A stretch of DNA of 64,000 nucleotides from Pyrinomonadaceae bacterium (GCA_017983495.1 JAGOBH010000010.1:1-64000), one strand, 5' to 3'. Numbered from the stretch's first letter, positions 8,315 to 18,525 are shown. Made by a program: numbers and translations. Notes: generated by a model not told the origin, from the sequence alone.

Positions 8315-9598
8315 CTAATCAATGATCGACCCGCAAACAAGCGCCCGCAATTTGCCATAATCATCGGTCGAACCGGCAGGGATCAATTGTGTGAAATACA
8401 CGACGACAAGCTGTTCCTTCGGATCGACCCAATAATTTGAGTGATAGGCTCCACCCCAGCCATACTCCCCGACCGATGTCGGGGCACCGTACGCACCGAC
8501 GTCTTTGACAATTGAGAAACCGAGGCCGAATCCCTGACCGTCACGGTCGTATTTGATCGTGCGAAGGTGATCTGCCGTCATTAGTTCTACACTTTTGCGG
8601 CTCAAGATCCGCTTGCCGTTGAGTTCGCCGCCATTCGCCATCATCTGCAAGAAGCGGGCGTAATCGCGAGCTGTCGAGAGCAATCCCGCACCGCCGGAGA
8701 AACTCTTTCGCGGCCCGTTCAAATACGCACCTTGCCCAACGCCGAGGCCCGGATCAGGAGCACGTTCCAATTTGCCGTCCTTTATCGAATAAACGGCTGC
8801 CAATCTCGACGCCTTGTCCGTCGGGAGATAAAAGCTCGTGTCTTTCATATCTAGCGGCTTCGTGATGCGTTCGCTGATAAAGGCGTCGAGTGTCTTGCCG
8901 CTCGCTTTTTCGACGACCACGCCGAGAATATCCGTCGAATAGCCGTAGATCCATCGTTCTCCCGGATGGGCATCCATCGGCAGTGCCGCTATCCGTTTGA
9001 TCGTCTCGCTGATCGCCTCGTCGCGGTCGGCAAAATACCAGCCGGTGATCTTCGCCGCTTCCCATTTATCTTTTGCGGGCCCCGTGCCGTAGCTGATGCC
9101 CGCCGTATGCGTCAGCAGATCGCGGATAGTTATTTGGCGTTTTGCTTTGACGATCTCATAGCCGCCGCCATCCTTCGGAACGGCAACCGTTGAATTCGCA
9201 AACTCCGGAATGAACTTGCTCACCGGATCTGAGAGCAGCAGCTTTCCATCTTCCTGCAAGATCATGATCGCAACGCTCGTCAGAGCTTTTGACTGCGATG
9301 CGATGCGGAAGATCGCGTCTTCTGCCATTGGCGAATTGGCTTCGCGGTCGCGTTTGCCGTACGTGTGCGAATACACGACCTTGCCGCGGCGAACGACCAT
9401 CGCGACCCCGCCGGCGATACGGCCGTCTTTAGCGTATGAGTCAAGAGTTTCGCTCAGTCTCTCAAGCCGTGGCGATGACATTCCGACCGACTCTGGTTTT
9501 GCCTTCGGCAATTCCTGACCCGCTGTTCGTATCGCGAGTGTGAAGACAAAAAGTAAGTACCAATATGGCCGGGTGCTTTTTCGCAATATTCTGTTCAT
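8315..9598 (-). CDS. Exported serine hydrolase, beta-lactamase/esterase (class C) family
   Basis: Family S12-like serine hydrolase (beta-lactamase class C / EstB / D-aminopeptidase group), 427 aa. A hydrophobic N-terminal segment (LLFVFTLAIRTAGQ, residues 15-28) indicates export. The nucleophile motif SxxK is S101-K104 (SQSK) and the second motif tyrosine is Y220 in YGYSTD, where penicillin-binding enzymes have YxN. The third motif may lie in the C-terminal GEYGWGGAYHSNYW region. Such genes are common in Acidobacteriota and mostly act as esterases or peptidases, so an antibiotic-resistance role should not be assumed. The start at 9598 gives a normal signal peptide; a further upstream ATG at 9649 only adds unlikely sequence. 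Confidence 0.88.
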   Translation of the reverse strand: MNRILRKSTRPYWYLLFVFTLAIRTAGQELPKAKPESVGMSSPRLERLSETLDSYAKDGRIAGGVAMVVRRGKVVYSHTYGKRDREANSPMAEDAIFRIASQSKALTSVAIMILQEDGKLLLSDPVSKFIPEFANSTVAVPKDGGGYEIVKAKRQITIRDLLTHTAGISYGTGPAKDKWEAAKITGWYFADRDEAISETIKRIAALPMDAHPGERWIYGYSTDILGVVVEKASGKTLDAFISERITKPLDMKDTSFYLPTDKASRLAAVYSIKDGKLERAPDPGLGVGQGAYLNGPRKSFSGGAGLLSTARDYARFLQMMANGGELNGKRILSRKSVELMTADHLRTIKYDRDGQGFGLGFSIVKDVGAYGAPTSVGEYGWGGAYHSNYWVDPKEQLVVVYFTQLIPAGSTDDYGKLRALVCGSIID

Positions 9599-9822
9599 AT
9601 ATTTAGAGTGTGTTCGCAATCCTTGCATTATAGATTCTATCGCCCGCAATATTCAATCGGCAGTGAAATCCTACAAAATTGTAGGGCAATCGGAAAAGGC
9701 ACTTGCCGGCGTGGAGTATGGTTTGACGATGCGATCCTGTGCGATAAAATTTCGACCTTGGAAGTCATAGCTGCCAAATTTTGAGATCACTAATATTTGA
9801 ATCAACTTATTCAGGAGAAAAC

Positions 9823-11244
9823 ATGAACGCCAAGAATGTACTAAATTATGCTGCCGACCAGGAAGCAAGATTTGTGTCCGTGCGGTTTACCGATTTGATC
9901 GGGGCATGGCACCATCTCACTTTTCCGATCGATATGCTGTCAGAGGACAGCTTTGAAGATGGTTTCGGATTTGACGCATCATCCCTACGCGGATGGGCTG
10001 CGATTCACGAATCAGACATGCTGCTCGTGCCCGATCCGTCTCGGTTTTGGATCGATCCGTTTACCGAAGACACCACGCTTTGCCTGATCGCGAATGCTGT
10101 CGATCCGATGACGAAAGAGGGCTATTGGCTTGACCCGCGTTCGATCGCCCAGCGTGCTGAGAGCTATCTGAAATTTACCGGTATCGCCGACACGATCTTT
10201 GTCGGCCCGGAGGCCGAGTTTTTTATTTTTGACGAGGCACGATATCACAACAATCAGCATTCAGCAGGCTTTTATGTAAATTCTGACGAGGGTCATTGGA
10301 ACTCAGGCCGTGAGGGCACTGACATCAATCCGAATACCGGTTATCACATCCGCCCGAAGGAAGGCTACGTCCCGGTAGCACCGCTCGACACGCTGATCGA
10401 CATCAGAAACACGATCTCATCGATCCTTGGCGAAGTCGGCATCAACGTCGAATGTCACCATCATGAGGTCGCGACCGCCGGTCAGTGTGAGATCGATTTC
10501 AAATTCTCAAACCTCCTGCACACCGCGGACAACCTGATGCTGTTCAAGTACGTCGTCAAAAATACGGCTCATGCTGCAGGCAAGACCGCCACGTTCATGC
10601 CGAAACCGATCTATGGCGATAACGGTTCGGGAATGCACTGCCATCAGTCGCTCTGGAAAGACGGTGTGCCGCTATTTGCCGGCGATCAGTACGCAGGCCT
10701 TTCCGAAATGGCCAAATTCTATATAGGCGGCCTGCTCAAGCACGCTCCGGCATTGGTCGGTTTTGCGGCTCCGACGACAAACTCATACAAACGTCTTGTC
10801 CCCGGATTCGAGGCACCGGTCAATCTGGCATACTCGGCACGTAACCGCTCGGCGGCCGTTCGTATCCCGATGTTCTCGTCGTCGCCGAAAGCCAAGCGGC
10901 TCGAATTTCGTCCGCCCGATCCGTCGTGCAACCCGTACATCACCTTTGCGGCATTGTTGATGGCCGGTCTCGACGGTATCCAGAATCGCATCGATCCCGG
11001 CGAACCGCTCGATAAGGACATCTACGATCTTCCGCCGGAGGAGCTCGCAAACGTCCCGAGCCTGCCCGGCAGCCTTGACGAGGCTCTCGACGCACTCGAG
11101 AAAGATCACGAATTCCTGCTCAAGGGCGACGTGTTCTCGGCCTCGCTCATCGAACGCTGGATCCGTTACAAACGCGAAAACGAGATCACGCCATTGAGGC
11201 TCCGTCCGCACCCGCTCGAATTTTCGATGTACTACGATATTTAG
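9823..11244 (+). CDS. glnA: Glutamine synthetase, type I
   Basis: ATP-dependent ligation of ammonia to glutamate, the main entry of ammonium into metabolism; the family forms dodecamers. Recognisable segments are the N-terminal beta-grasp ([16 protein letters not shown]), the metal/ATP site ([14 protein letters not shown] and [12 protein letters not shown]), the glutamate site (NRSAAVRIP) and [12 protein letters not shown]. The loop [10 protein letters not shown] keeps Y401, the adenylylation site of the GSI-beta subgroup, so control by GlnE-type adenylylation is plausible. The start at 9823 follows AGGAG at 9813-9817 and gives 473 aa, the usual length. No glnB or nitrogen-regulatory gene is adjacent. 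Confidence 0.97.
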   Translation: MNAKNVLNYAADQEARFVSVRFTDLIGAWHHLTFPIDMLSEDSFEDGFGFDASSLRGWAAIHESDMLLVPDPSRFWIDPFTEDTTLCLIANAVDPMTKEGYWLDPRSIAQRAESYLKFTGIADTIFVGPEAEFFIFDEARYHNNQHSAGFYVNSDEGHWNSGREGTDINPNTGYHIRPKEGYVPVAPLDTLIDIRNTISSILGEVGINVECHHHEVATAGQCEIDFKFSNLLHTADNLMLFKYVVKNTAHAAGKTATFMPKPIYGDNGSGMHCHQSLWKDGVPLFAGDQYAGLSEMAKFYIGGLLKHAPALVGFAAPTTNSYKRLVPGFEAPVNLAYSARNRSAAVRIPMFSSSPKAKRLEFRPPDPSCNPYITFAALLMAGLDGIQNRIDPGEPLDKDIYDLPPEELANVPSLPGSLDEALDALEKDHEFLLKGDVFSASLIERWIRYKRENEITPLRLRPHPLEFSMYYDI

Positions 11245-11265
11245 TCTTGTACTTAGACAGTGCTG

Positions 11266-11302
11266 AAGAGGGGTAAGGCGAAAGCCCTATCCCTCTTTTT
11301 TG
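11266..11302 (+). terminator. Terminator after glnA
   Basis: AGAGGGGTAAGGC and GCCCTATCCCTCT pair (one mismatch) around a GAAA tetraloop, followed by TTTTTT. It lies between convergent genes glnA and the giant protein gene. Confidence 0.9.
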
Positions 11303-11319
11303 CACATAGAAATCGACGC

Positions 11320-14300
11320 CTACGGAGATTCGCTGACAAAATCGACGTCCACAAGTTCATCGTTTACGCTTATCAATCTCGTTGGCTGGGCAAAAGTATA
11401 TCGCTTGGATGACACGCTGATGATATACGTCTCGCCGACCGCGAGATCATCGAATCGGAAATGGCCAAATGGATTTGTTAAAGCTTGTCGGCGGGCTCCA
11501 TTCTGATTCTCGATCATGACTCTGACCATCCCGATCGCTTGTCCATTCGGTGTAGTAATTCGCCCACCGACTGAAACGCCCGCTGCCGTAGGACTAATGA
11601 ATGTGAAGTCCAATCCAATGATATCGGACGTCAAGGCGTCGATCGTCTGCGACGCAAATCCATTGCCACTCGGTGTGACGATAAAGCCGCCATCGGCGGG
11701 GAGGCTTGTAAATGAGTAATCACCGTTCGCATCGGTAATCGCGATCCCGCTCGACGCACCCTTCAGTTCGATTGCAACGCCGCCGATTCCATTACCATTT
11801 TCATCGCTGACTCGGCCAGAGATCGTGAAGTTAGCCAGTGTTCCAACAAATACGGCTGAAGTTTCGCCCGATATTCCGAAAAAGTCCTGACTGTATGCGT
11901 TGAATAGCCGGCCCTGCTCTTTCGGCTGAACGCTGTAGTTCCCGCCATCGGTAAGATTTACGAAACTAAAGATCCCGAATTGATCGGTGACCGCGGTCCG
12001 GTTTTCGGTTCCTGTAAGTTGGACGAACACATTTGCAAGCGGGACGCCATTTTCGTCCTCAACAAGACCGGTTATTGAAGGCAATGCCGAATCGACAAAT
12101 TCGCCAAGCACAAATGGACTGAGTGTCGATACCAACCCGCATATGGTACGGGTTGCGAAATCGCGACTTGTGGTTCGATCTGTCAGGACTCCGCCTTCGT
12201 TATGAAGCAACGACAACTGGTTGAACGCAGCGGCGGTGGTCGCGAATGTGGGGGGAACCACAAAACAAACGGTCACTGGTGACGTATAGGCGGCTGTCGT
12301 CGAGATCTCGTAAGCAACACCGCCGAGCACAAAGCCATTCGGGGCCGTGCCGGCCGAAAGTGGTTCGATCGGCGTGAATGTTGTTGTGCCCGCGTTCGAA
12401 ACGCCGCCGAATGTGACCGATGCACCGCCGCCGTTGACATTGACGTTCGTTCCTATCGCGGTCGCAAAGTCGTATGCCGGAGCCCAGGCTTGAGCGATAG
12501 GTCCGTTCCCGATGACCGAGACTTGTGTTCCGCTTGCCGGATCGGCCGTGACGCCGGAAATAGAACCGTTCGGGAATTGCTTGTTATATGCGATCAGGGT
12601 GCCGTCGGGCGACCAGACCGGTCCGCGCCCCACCGCGTCGGTGGCGATCTGAATCGGGGACGTTCCGTCAGAGTTCATCACAATTATCTTCCGCGGGTTG
12701 CTGCTAAAACCTACATAAGAAAGAAATGCGATCTCAGTGCCATCGGGCGAAACGCTTGGGTACATATCAATAATCGAGTTGTTATTCGTCAATTGGACGA
12801 GGCCCGATCCGTCTGTGTTGACTGCATATATCTCCTCGTCCGAGCCGTCGAATGCCGAAAAGACGAGCCGACCGGAATTGATCCATGCCGGAGAACTGAG
12901 AAATGTCAGCGAACCGGTGGCGATAGTTGTCTGACCGCTACCATCGGTGTTTACGAATCGGAGCTGCGGGGTGGCCGCTGTCACATATGCGATCCGTTCA
13001 CCGGCCGGAGAGAATTCGGGGTCGGCAACGGATTGCGGCGGCAGCGGAACAGTTGTTTCGCCGCTCCCGTCCGCGTTCGCGATCCGTAACGTGAGGCCCC
13101 TAATGAAAGCGAGTTTCTTGCCATCTCGTGTGGGCGCCGGCCGACTGTAGCCGGCCCCGGTGATCAGAGGATAGCATTCTGCTGATCCGTCGGCGTTAAT
13201 GCTGCCAATTTGCGGGCCGCCGAAGAAAATGCGTCCCTGAATGGCGGTCGCTGCGGTTCCCTGGAAGGTGATCCCGTTGATATCGCTCGCAGTGATCGTG
13301 ACATCGACCGATGGCGGTAAGAAAACGATGCCATCCTTGGTGGGTGTAAGCGTGTACGTGCCTGGAAGGAGATTGTTGAATGCAAACGAGCTACTGCCGG
13401 TCGAAACGCCGCTACCGGTGCCGCTTAGAGTTATGAAGGCACCGGAAAGAGGTATCGATAGCCCGTTCGACAATATCGATATAGAACCGGCGACGCGAAA
13501 CTTGGTCTTTGTCGCCGTGAAGTTCTGGTTGGTCTGATTTGAGATGACGTTCGTAAGGTTTCGGCTGACCGGAGAAAAAGTGAAGTTCGTTTGTGACGGT
13601 GTCACGACAAAATTCGAGCCTGCCGGGAGATCTGCGAATGAATACTCGCCGTTTTTATTTGTAAGGGTCAATGCAGAGACCGAGCCTGTAAGCCGAACTT
13701 TTGTGTTTGGCAGGGGTTGATTCGCGCTGTCTGCGACCCGTCCGGAAATGGTCACGACCGATGGCGAAACGAGGCGGCACTGAGAGAATTCGGACGTTTT
13801 GCCTTGCGAGTCCGTCGCCGTCGCCGTGACAAACTGACCGATCGTCGTCGCAGACGAAAGAATGGCATTGAAACTCGAGAGGTTGGCCGCGTCGGTTGAG
13901 ACCGACGTCGAGCCGAGATAAACCGCACCTTCACCGAAGCCGGTAGCGTCGCACGTCGGACTCGAATAGAAGTCGAGCGTATAGTTCGCCGAGGGATTAC
14001 TGTTCAATGTGCCCTGAACGGTCGTACTCCCGCCGCCGCCGAGAGCGAGCGCGAGAACGGGGAAGTTTTGAAGCGAATTAGCGCCGGAATCCGCATCGCC
14101 GGGGTCGTTCGGCGTGACGCCGCTGCTTCCGAGATCGATTCCGAGTCCGCCGTTCGAGTGGATCACATTGCCCCGCACTGAAATTGACGCTGACGCTTCG
14201 AGAGCGACGCCCGCGTTTGTATTGAACGCGATCGTATTGTTCTCACCTGCGGCGATCCCGCCGATTGTGCCGAAGCCGTAGGTCGATCGGATGCCCCGGC

Positions 14301-17300
14301 CATTGGGAATCGGCAAACTTCCGCTTACATCGGTGCCGATCCGGTTTCCAGTGATCGAAAAGCTGCCGGAATAAATGGAGATTCCGGTGACATTGCCGGA
14401 AATCAGATTTCCCTCGCCGGGCAAACTGCCGCCGACCACTGTATTGGTGCTCGAATTGACCATGTCGATTCCCACGTTGAGGCCGATCGCGGCGGTTCCG
14501 GCGGCGTTCGTGCCGATGTAGTTTCCCCGGATGGAGTTTCCGTTGCCGCTTACGGTTATGCCGGTTGCGATTACGTTTCTTTGTGCCGCCGAACTGCCTC
14601 CGATCAGGTTGTCGTTCGAATAATTTATCTTGATCGAACTTGCGGTGCTCAATCGGGTTGATCCCGTGACATCGGTGCCGAGGAAATTCCCTTCGATAAC
14701 ATTTCCCCAACCCGTTGAAATGAAGATCTCGGAGCCGAAACGGTTTATAGTGAGTCCGCGAATCGTGCTCGAACCGCCGGCTAAACGCAATCCTCGTGTT
14801 GACGGCGGGGCCGGGATGTTCGCTCCGCTGATTTCGACGACAGGAGACGATGAGAATCCCGGCTGCGTCGTGCCGTCGATAATCACCGGCTGGATAATGA
14901 CGGGGAGTTCCGTATTCGGGGCGATCGTAAACGGAGCGGCGCCGGGAATGTTGAAGCTGATCGTCTGTGTGCCGGGCGCCAAGTTGGAGTTGATGATCGC
15001 CTGTCGGAGCGACCCGAAACCGCCGTCGTTCGTATTCGTGACAACGAACGGCGAGATGATGTCGAAGCTACCGCTCAACGAGCTAGCAAGTCCCGTCGCG
15101 GTTGCGTCGAGATTATAGCCCGAACCGATATTATCGATACTCAGATCTGAAAAGTTCGCGACGCCCAAAACAGCCGTCCGCGTGGTCGTGCCGCTAAGCG
15201 TACCGCCCGCGGGGTTATGCCCGATCGCTACGGCTATGGTGGTCACCGCGTTCGTGACAGTGTTGCCGAACGCGTCGCGGACCGCGACCTGAATGGCCGG
15301 TGAGATTGCCGCGTTGGCGGCGGTGTTCGATGGCTGCACCGTGAACGCAAGAGCCGACGGCGACCCAAAAGTGACTTCAAATCCGCCGCTTGTAGCCAAT
15401 GTCAGACCTGGGGCGGCGGCGACAAACGTATAGCCGACGCCGACGCGGTCGAGGCTCAGGTCATTGAAAGTCGCCGTCCCGTTGACGGCGTTTCGAGTGA
15501 TGGTGCCGGCCAGCGTGCTGCCGCCCGGATTGTTCGCGAGCGAGATCGTAACAGGATCCGACGAGTTTGTCACAGTGTTGCCGCTGGCATCTCTTATCGC
15601 GACCTGGACGGCGTGAGCGATCGACTGTCCGGCAGTCGCGTTAGACGGTTGAACAACGAAAGCGAGTTGGGTTGGCGGTCCCGCCGAAATGTTCACGGTC
15701 GCATCGGCTGTCGTGCCGAAGCCGTCGGTCACGCGGACGGTGTCCATGACATTGAATGTGCTTCCTGCAGTGTAAAGGCCGGTTGATGGGTTGATCGTCG
15801 CGCCTGAATTATTGACCGCGATGCTGAAGGTCCGCGGAGCGAAACCGCCGCCGGACGTGAATGTCTGCGTTTGTCCGATAAATTTGTTGGCAACCGCGGG
15901 GGAGATCGCCAGAGCGGACGGACAACCGGTGTCGAACGTCCAATTTGCTCCGTTGTTTCCAGTGCTCGTCGAGCTATAAGTAGTGATAGCCGATGCACCT
16001 GCCATATCTCGCACATCGGCGTCGACTATTCGGAAAAGACCGTTGCCGCTCCAATTTCGCTGAGTGCCTGTTACGGACGAACGGATCAGGACCGTATCGG
16101 CCTCGGGGCATCCCGCGCCGCCTCCCTGGAGATCGACTCGACCGTTGTTCGAAAGATCGCCTCCAAGCGTTATCGTGGTAGCAGAATCATTTATAAATCT
16201 GCCGTTGGATCCGATGGTGACCGGTCCGGCCGTGAGATCTGCATTGTTCCCGAGATATAGCGAACCGCTAGTGATATTGAGAGCGGTCGTCGGTGTTAGT
16301 AGAAGACTGCCGTTGCTGTTGACGGTGCCGGACGGTTTGTCGACCGTCCACGTACCGGTGAAGTTTGGCCCGCCGTTGTTTGTGAAGGTCTGGTTCGCCG
16401 TCCCGCCAAATCTGACCTGGGCGTTTCCGCCGTCGGCGGTATTTTCGACGATCACATCTCCTTTGGGTAAAAATGCCCCCGGCCGTCCCGTTCCCGGGGC
16501 GCCGCCTGCGTTGACGCGGCCGTTGACGATCCGCAGCGTTCCGCCGACTTCCCAATAATCGCCTGAAAGCGTGAACTCTCCGTTCGTCGACGCAAGGTTG
16601 ACGGTCAGATTATTGAATAACTCCGTTCCCTCGTTTCCGGGCGCATTTATCGAATATGACGGGTGCGTGCTATCGAAGATGATGGTTCCGACACTGTGCG
16701 AGAAAATACCGGCCGTGTGATTGAATCCGAATCCAAAACTGGTCGTGCCCGAAGACGCAACAAATTCGCCGCCGGAAAGAGCAAACGAACCGTTAATGTC
16801 GACGTTACCTGATGTACCGGAGAACACTCCGCCAGACTGTTGAAACGCTCCGTTGGGCCCTGAATTGATAATGATTCCGGTTGATGGAGGTGTAAAGATG
16901 CCGCCGCCAATCGAGAAAATTCCGCAGTTTGTCATGTCCATCGATTGGCCGCCGATGAAATTACCGTTCGAGAGCGTGAAACTGCCGGCGGTATTCCAAG
17001 TGATCGTCCCGGTTGACCCAAACGTCCCACCGCTTTGTGTAAATGCTGAACCGGAAGTCGCTGATTGGTAACCGAAAATGACGTTCTTTTGTCCGAAATC
17101 AATGCTACCTTCCTGAAGCGTGATCGAATCCGTCCGGACGATGCCCGTCCCCGGCGACGAGATATAGGCGCTGGGGTCATTTACAATTATGTCTGGGAGT
17201 GCCACACCGGCAGGGATCGTGATCGTTCTGACTTCCGTTCCGTTCCGAAATGCTATGATGCCGTCGCCTGCTCCGTCGGCTTGACCGAACGCCGCGGCGA

Positions 17301-18117
17301 CGTCAACCGGGCCGCGGGCTTCGAGCGTTCCGGAGTTGAGCAGACCGTCCGTCAGCGTCAGCGTTCCGGTGACGATGTTAGTTCCGGTAAACGAGACGCC
17401 GACGTTGTCGCCCTTGCCGATCGTGAGGTTCTTGAATGCCGTTGAAAAACCTGAGACAACTCCGTTTGAGAAGCCGTTGAAATAGATCGTTCCGTTATCG
17501 AGATCGGCCGTACCGCCCGATTTCTGTATGTTCTGCGAAACGACAAGTGTCCCGGTAGGGGCAATAAAAGAGCCGCCTGATATATCGACTACCGGGATCG
17601 TAATCGTTGCACCGTCTCCATCGAAAGTTCCGCCCACGACATTGAGAAAGAAGTTGACATTGACCGTCCCCGAACCGGCGTCAAACGTGCCTCCGTTTAG
17701 GAAATAGTTGTTTCCCATTAGCGTTATGGCTCCGCCCCCAACATTGATCGTGCCGGCGTTTTGTGTTGAACTTGCTGAGGTCGAAAATGAAATTCCGTTT
17801 GCTATTGTGATCACTCCGGAGTACCCAGGGTTTATCGTGTACGAATTCAGGGCGACATTCACATCGACGGTCGCGTCTTTTGAGGACGTCGAATCAAACG
17901 TCACAATGTCGCCTGCGACCGGAGCCGTGTCGTTTGACCAGTTTGCCGCTTCGGACCAGTTGTTTGAAGTGCCTCCGCCATCCCATGTCCGATTGGCTGC
18001 ACTGGTTATCTGCGAAAAATAGACGACAGCAATCAGTAGGCAAATTGCTGAGGTGCACAGGATCACTATTTGGCCAGTTGACCTTAGGGCGGGTACTTTA
18101 GTTCTTCGCATTTCCAT
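11320..18117 (-). CDS. Giant exported multidomain protein (beta-helix, Ig-like, PD40, carboxypeptidase-regulatory repeats)
   Basis: A 2265-aa exported protein. One hydrophobic segment near residues 12-33 (IVILCTSAICLLIAVVYFSQI) serves as signal or anchor. Then follow: 35-760, low-complexity Gly/Thr/Asn/Ser beta-solenoid repeats like autotransporter passenger modules; about 800-1015, two Ig/invasin-like repeats (LAFVVQPSNATAGQS and LAFTVQPSNTAANAA); about 1020-1400, a parallel beta-helix beginning VVTNTNDGGFGSLRQAI; about 1455 onward, carboxypeptidase-regulatory-like domains (ISGRVADSANQPLPNTKVRL); about 1640-1880, PD40/TolB-type propeller repeats; then three more regulatory-like domains. No catalytic residues were seen; adhesion or surface binding is inferred. 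GGAG ten bases before the ATG at 18117 supports this start; 18111 is possible. It follows the small CxxC/HTH gene with a 20-base overlap. Confidence 0.88.
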   Translation of the reverse strand: MEMRRTKVPALRSTGQIVILCTSAICLLIAVVYFSQITSAANRTWDGGGTSNNWSEAANWSNDTAPVAGDIVTFDSTSSKDATVDVNVALNSYTINPGYSGVITIANGISFSTSASSTQNAGTINVGGGAITLMGNNYFLNGGTFDAGSGTVNVNFFLNVVGGTFDGDGATITIPVVDISGGSFIAPTGTLVVSQNIQKSGGTADLDNGTIYFNGFSNGVVSGFSTAFKNLTIGKGDNVGVSFTGTNIVTGTLTLTDGLLNSGTLEARGPVDVAAAFGQADGAGDGIIAFRNGTEVRTITIPAGVALPDIIVNDPSAYISSPGTGIVRTDSITLQEGSIDFGQKNVIFGYQSATSGSAFTQSGGTFGSTGTITWNTAGSFTLSNGNFIGGQSMDMTNCGIFSIGGGIFTPPSTGIIINSGPNGAFQQSGGVFSGTSGNVDINGSFALSGGEFVASSGTTSFGFGFNHTAGIFSHSVGTIIFDSTHPSYSINAPGNEGTELFNNLTVNLASTNGEFTLSGDYWEVGGTLRIVNGRVNAGGAPGTGRPGAFLPKGDVIVENTADGGNAQVRFGGTANQTFTNNGGPNFTGTWTVDKPSGTVNSNGSLLLTPTTALNITSGSLYLGNNADLTAGPVTIGSNGRFINDSATTITLGGDLSNNGRVDLQGGGAGCPEADTVLIRSSVTGTQRNWSGNGLFRIVDADVRDMAGASAITTYSSTSTGNNGANWTFDTGCPSALAISPAVANKFIGQTQTFTSGGGFAPRTFSIAVNNSGATINPSTGLYTAGSTFNVMDTVRVTDGFGTTADATVNISAGPPTQLAFVVQPSNATAGQSIAHAVQVAIRDASGNTVTNSSDPVTISLANNPGGSTLAGTITRNAVNGTATFNDLSLDRVGVGYTFVAAAPGLTLATSGGFEVTFGSPSALAFTVQPSNTAANAAISPAIQVAVRDAFGNTVTNAVTTIAVAIGHNPAGGTLSGTTTRTAVLGVANFSDLSIDNIGSGYNLDATATGLASSLSGSFDIISPFVVTNTNDGGFGSLRQAIINSNLAPGTQTISFNIPGAAPFTIAPNTELPVIIQPVIIDGTTQPGFSSSPVVEISGANIPAPPSTRGLRLAGGSSTIRGLTINRFGSEIFISTGWGNVIEGNFLGTDVTGSTRLSTASSIKINYSNDNLIGGSSAAQRNVIATGITVSGNGNSIRGNYIGTNAAGTAAIGLNVGIDMVNSSTNTVVGGSLPGEGNLISGNVTGISIYSGSFSITGNRIGTDVSGSLPIPNGRGIRSTYGFGTIGGIAAGENNTIAFNTNAGVALEASASISVRGNVIHSNGGLGIDLGSSGVTPNDPGDADSGANSLQNFPVLALALGGGGSTTVQGTLNSNPSANYTLDFYSSPTCDATGFGEGAVYLGSTSVSTDAANLSSFNAILSSATTIGQFVTATATDSQGKTSEFSQCRLVSPSVVTISGRVADSANQPLPNTKVRLTGSVSALTLTNKNGEYSFADLPAGSNFVVTPSQTNFTFSPVSRNLTNVISNQTNQNFTATKTKFRVAGSISILSNGLSIPLSGAFITLSGTGSGVSTGSSSFAFNNLLPGTYTLTPTKDGIVFLPPSVDVTITASDINGITFQGTAATAIQGRIFFGGPQIGSINADGSAECYPLITGAGYSRPAPTRDGKKLAFIRGLTLRIANADGSGETTVPLPPQSVADPEFSPAGERIAYVTAATPQLRFVNTDGSGQTTIATGSLTFLSSPAWINSGRLVFSAFDGSDEEIYAVNTDGSGLVQLTNNNSIIDMYPSVSPDGTEIAFLSYVGFSSNPRKIIVMNSDGTSPIQIATDAVGRGPVWSPDGTLIAYNKQFPNGSISGVTADPASGTQVSVIGNGPIAQAWAPAYDFATAIGTNVNVNGGGASVTFGGVSNAGTTTFTPIEPLSAGTAPNGFVLGGVAYEISTTAAYTSPVTVCFVVPPTFATTAAAFNQLSLLHNEGGVLTDRTTSRDFATRTICGLVSTLSPFVLGEFVDSALPSITGLVEDENGVPLANVFVQLTGTENRTAVTDQFGIFSFVNLTDGGNYSVQPKEQGRLFNAYSQDFFGISGETSAVFVGTLANFTISGRVSDENGNGIGGVAIELKGASSGIAITDANGDYSFTSLPADGGFIVTPSGNGFASQTIDALTSDIIGLDFTFISPTAAGVSVGGRITTPNGQAIGMVRVMIENQNGARRQALTNPFGHFRFDDLAVGETYIISVSSKRYTFAQPTRLISVNDELVDVDFVSESP

Positions 18118-18406
18118 TTTCTTTGGGCTCCAAATGTCCATGGTGCATTGAAAACAGCGGGCGAAGGCATATTCGGGCTCCTGAGCCTGTGGTCGCATTC
18201 AAGTGCATCCACCCGCCTTCGATATGACGTACGATCTCGACCACCGACAGTCCGGAGATTTTCACTACAGATTCGAGGGTGACCATCTGCACACTTTTCC
18301 TGCATGTATCACAATAGTGTGCTGGAATGTGGTCACGGGCCGAGCGGATCGTCAGGGTTTCCCAAATCTCGGTGGTGATCAGAAATCTCTTTGCTTTTCC
18401 GAGCAT
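18098..18406 (-). CDS. Small CxxC / helix-turn-helix protein, putative regulator
   Basis: A 102-aa protein immediately upstream of, and overlapping by 20 bases, the giant exported protein gene. It contains a CDTC pair (YCDTCRKSVQMVT) followed by a short segment SVVKISGLSVVEIVRHIEGG that reads like the first helices of an excisionase/MerR-type HTH, and ends with HLNATTGSGARICLRPL. I recall a family of small acidobacterial proteins with the same order (beta strand ITTE-x-x-E-x-LTIR, CxxC, HTH, short ending), but cannot name it. It may sense metal or redox state and control the downstream gene; this is inference. The start at 18406 is the best ATG; the Shine-Dalgarno is weak. Confidence 0.68.
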   Translation of the reverse strand: MLGKAKRFLITTEIWETLTIRSARDHIPAHYCDTCRKSVQMVTLESVVKISGLSVVEIVRHIEGGWMHLNATTGSGARICLRPLFSMHHGHLEPKENGNAKN

Positions 18407-18465
18407 TTGAATTACAATTCTCTGAATAAAAATGTTGTCGAGCTTTGCGGTTTGCAGGGCGTAAC

Positions 18466-18525
18466 TTGCTGATACCGCGTGCTCAAGGGACATTGGATAG
18501 AAACATTATCCGGCGGTATCAGCAG
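18466..18525. promoter_or_regulatory. 12-bp inverted repeat between divergent units (candidate operator)
   Basis: TGCTGATACCGC (18467-18478) and GCGGTATCAGCA (18513-18524) are perfect inverted copies. Between them a small hairpin GGATA/TATCC is nested. The element lies in the gap between the divergent CxxC/HTH gene (start 18406) and the winged-helix regulator gene (start about 18580), where an operator or a 5'-leader structure would be expected. Confidence 0.5.

Noticed and set aside
9650..9822. Regulatory RNA before glnA
   Set aside because: No stable hairpins or known glutamine-related motif; only a normal ribosome site before the ATG.
12490..13089. Long plus-strand frames opposite the giant protein (also 14630-15118, 15871-16260, 17065-17445)
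   Set aside because: Antisense shadows of a biased, repetitive coding sequence; none has domain character or a ribosome site.
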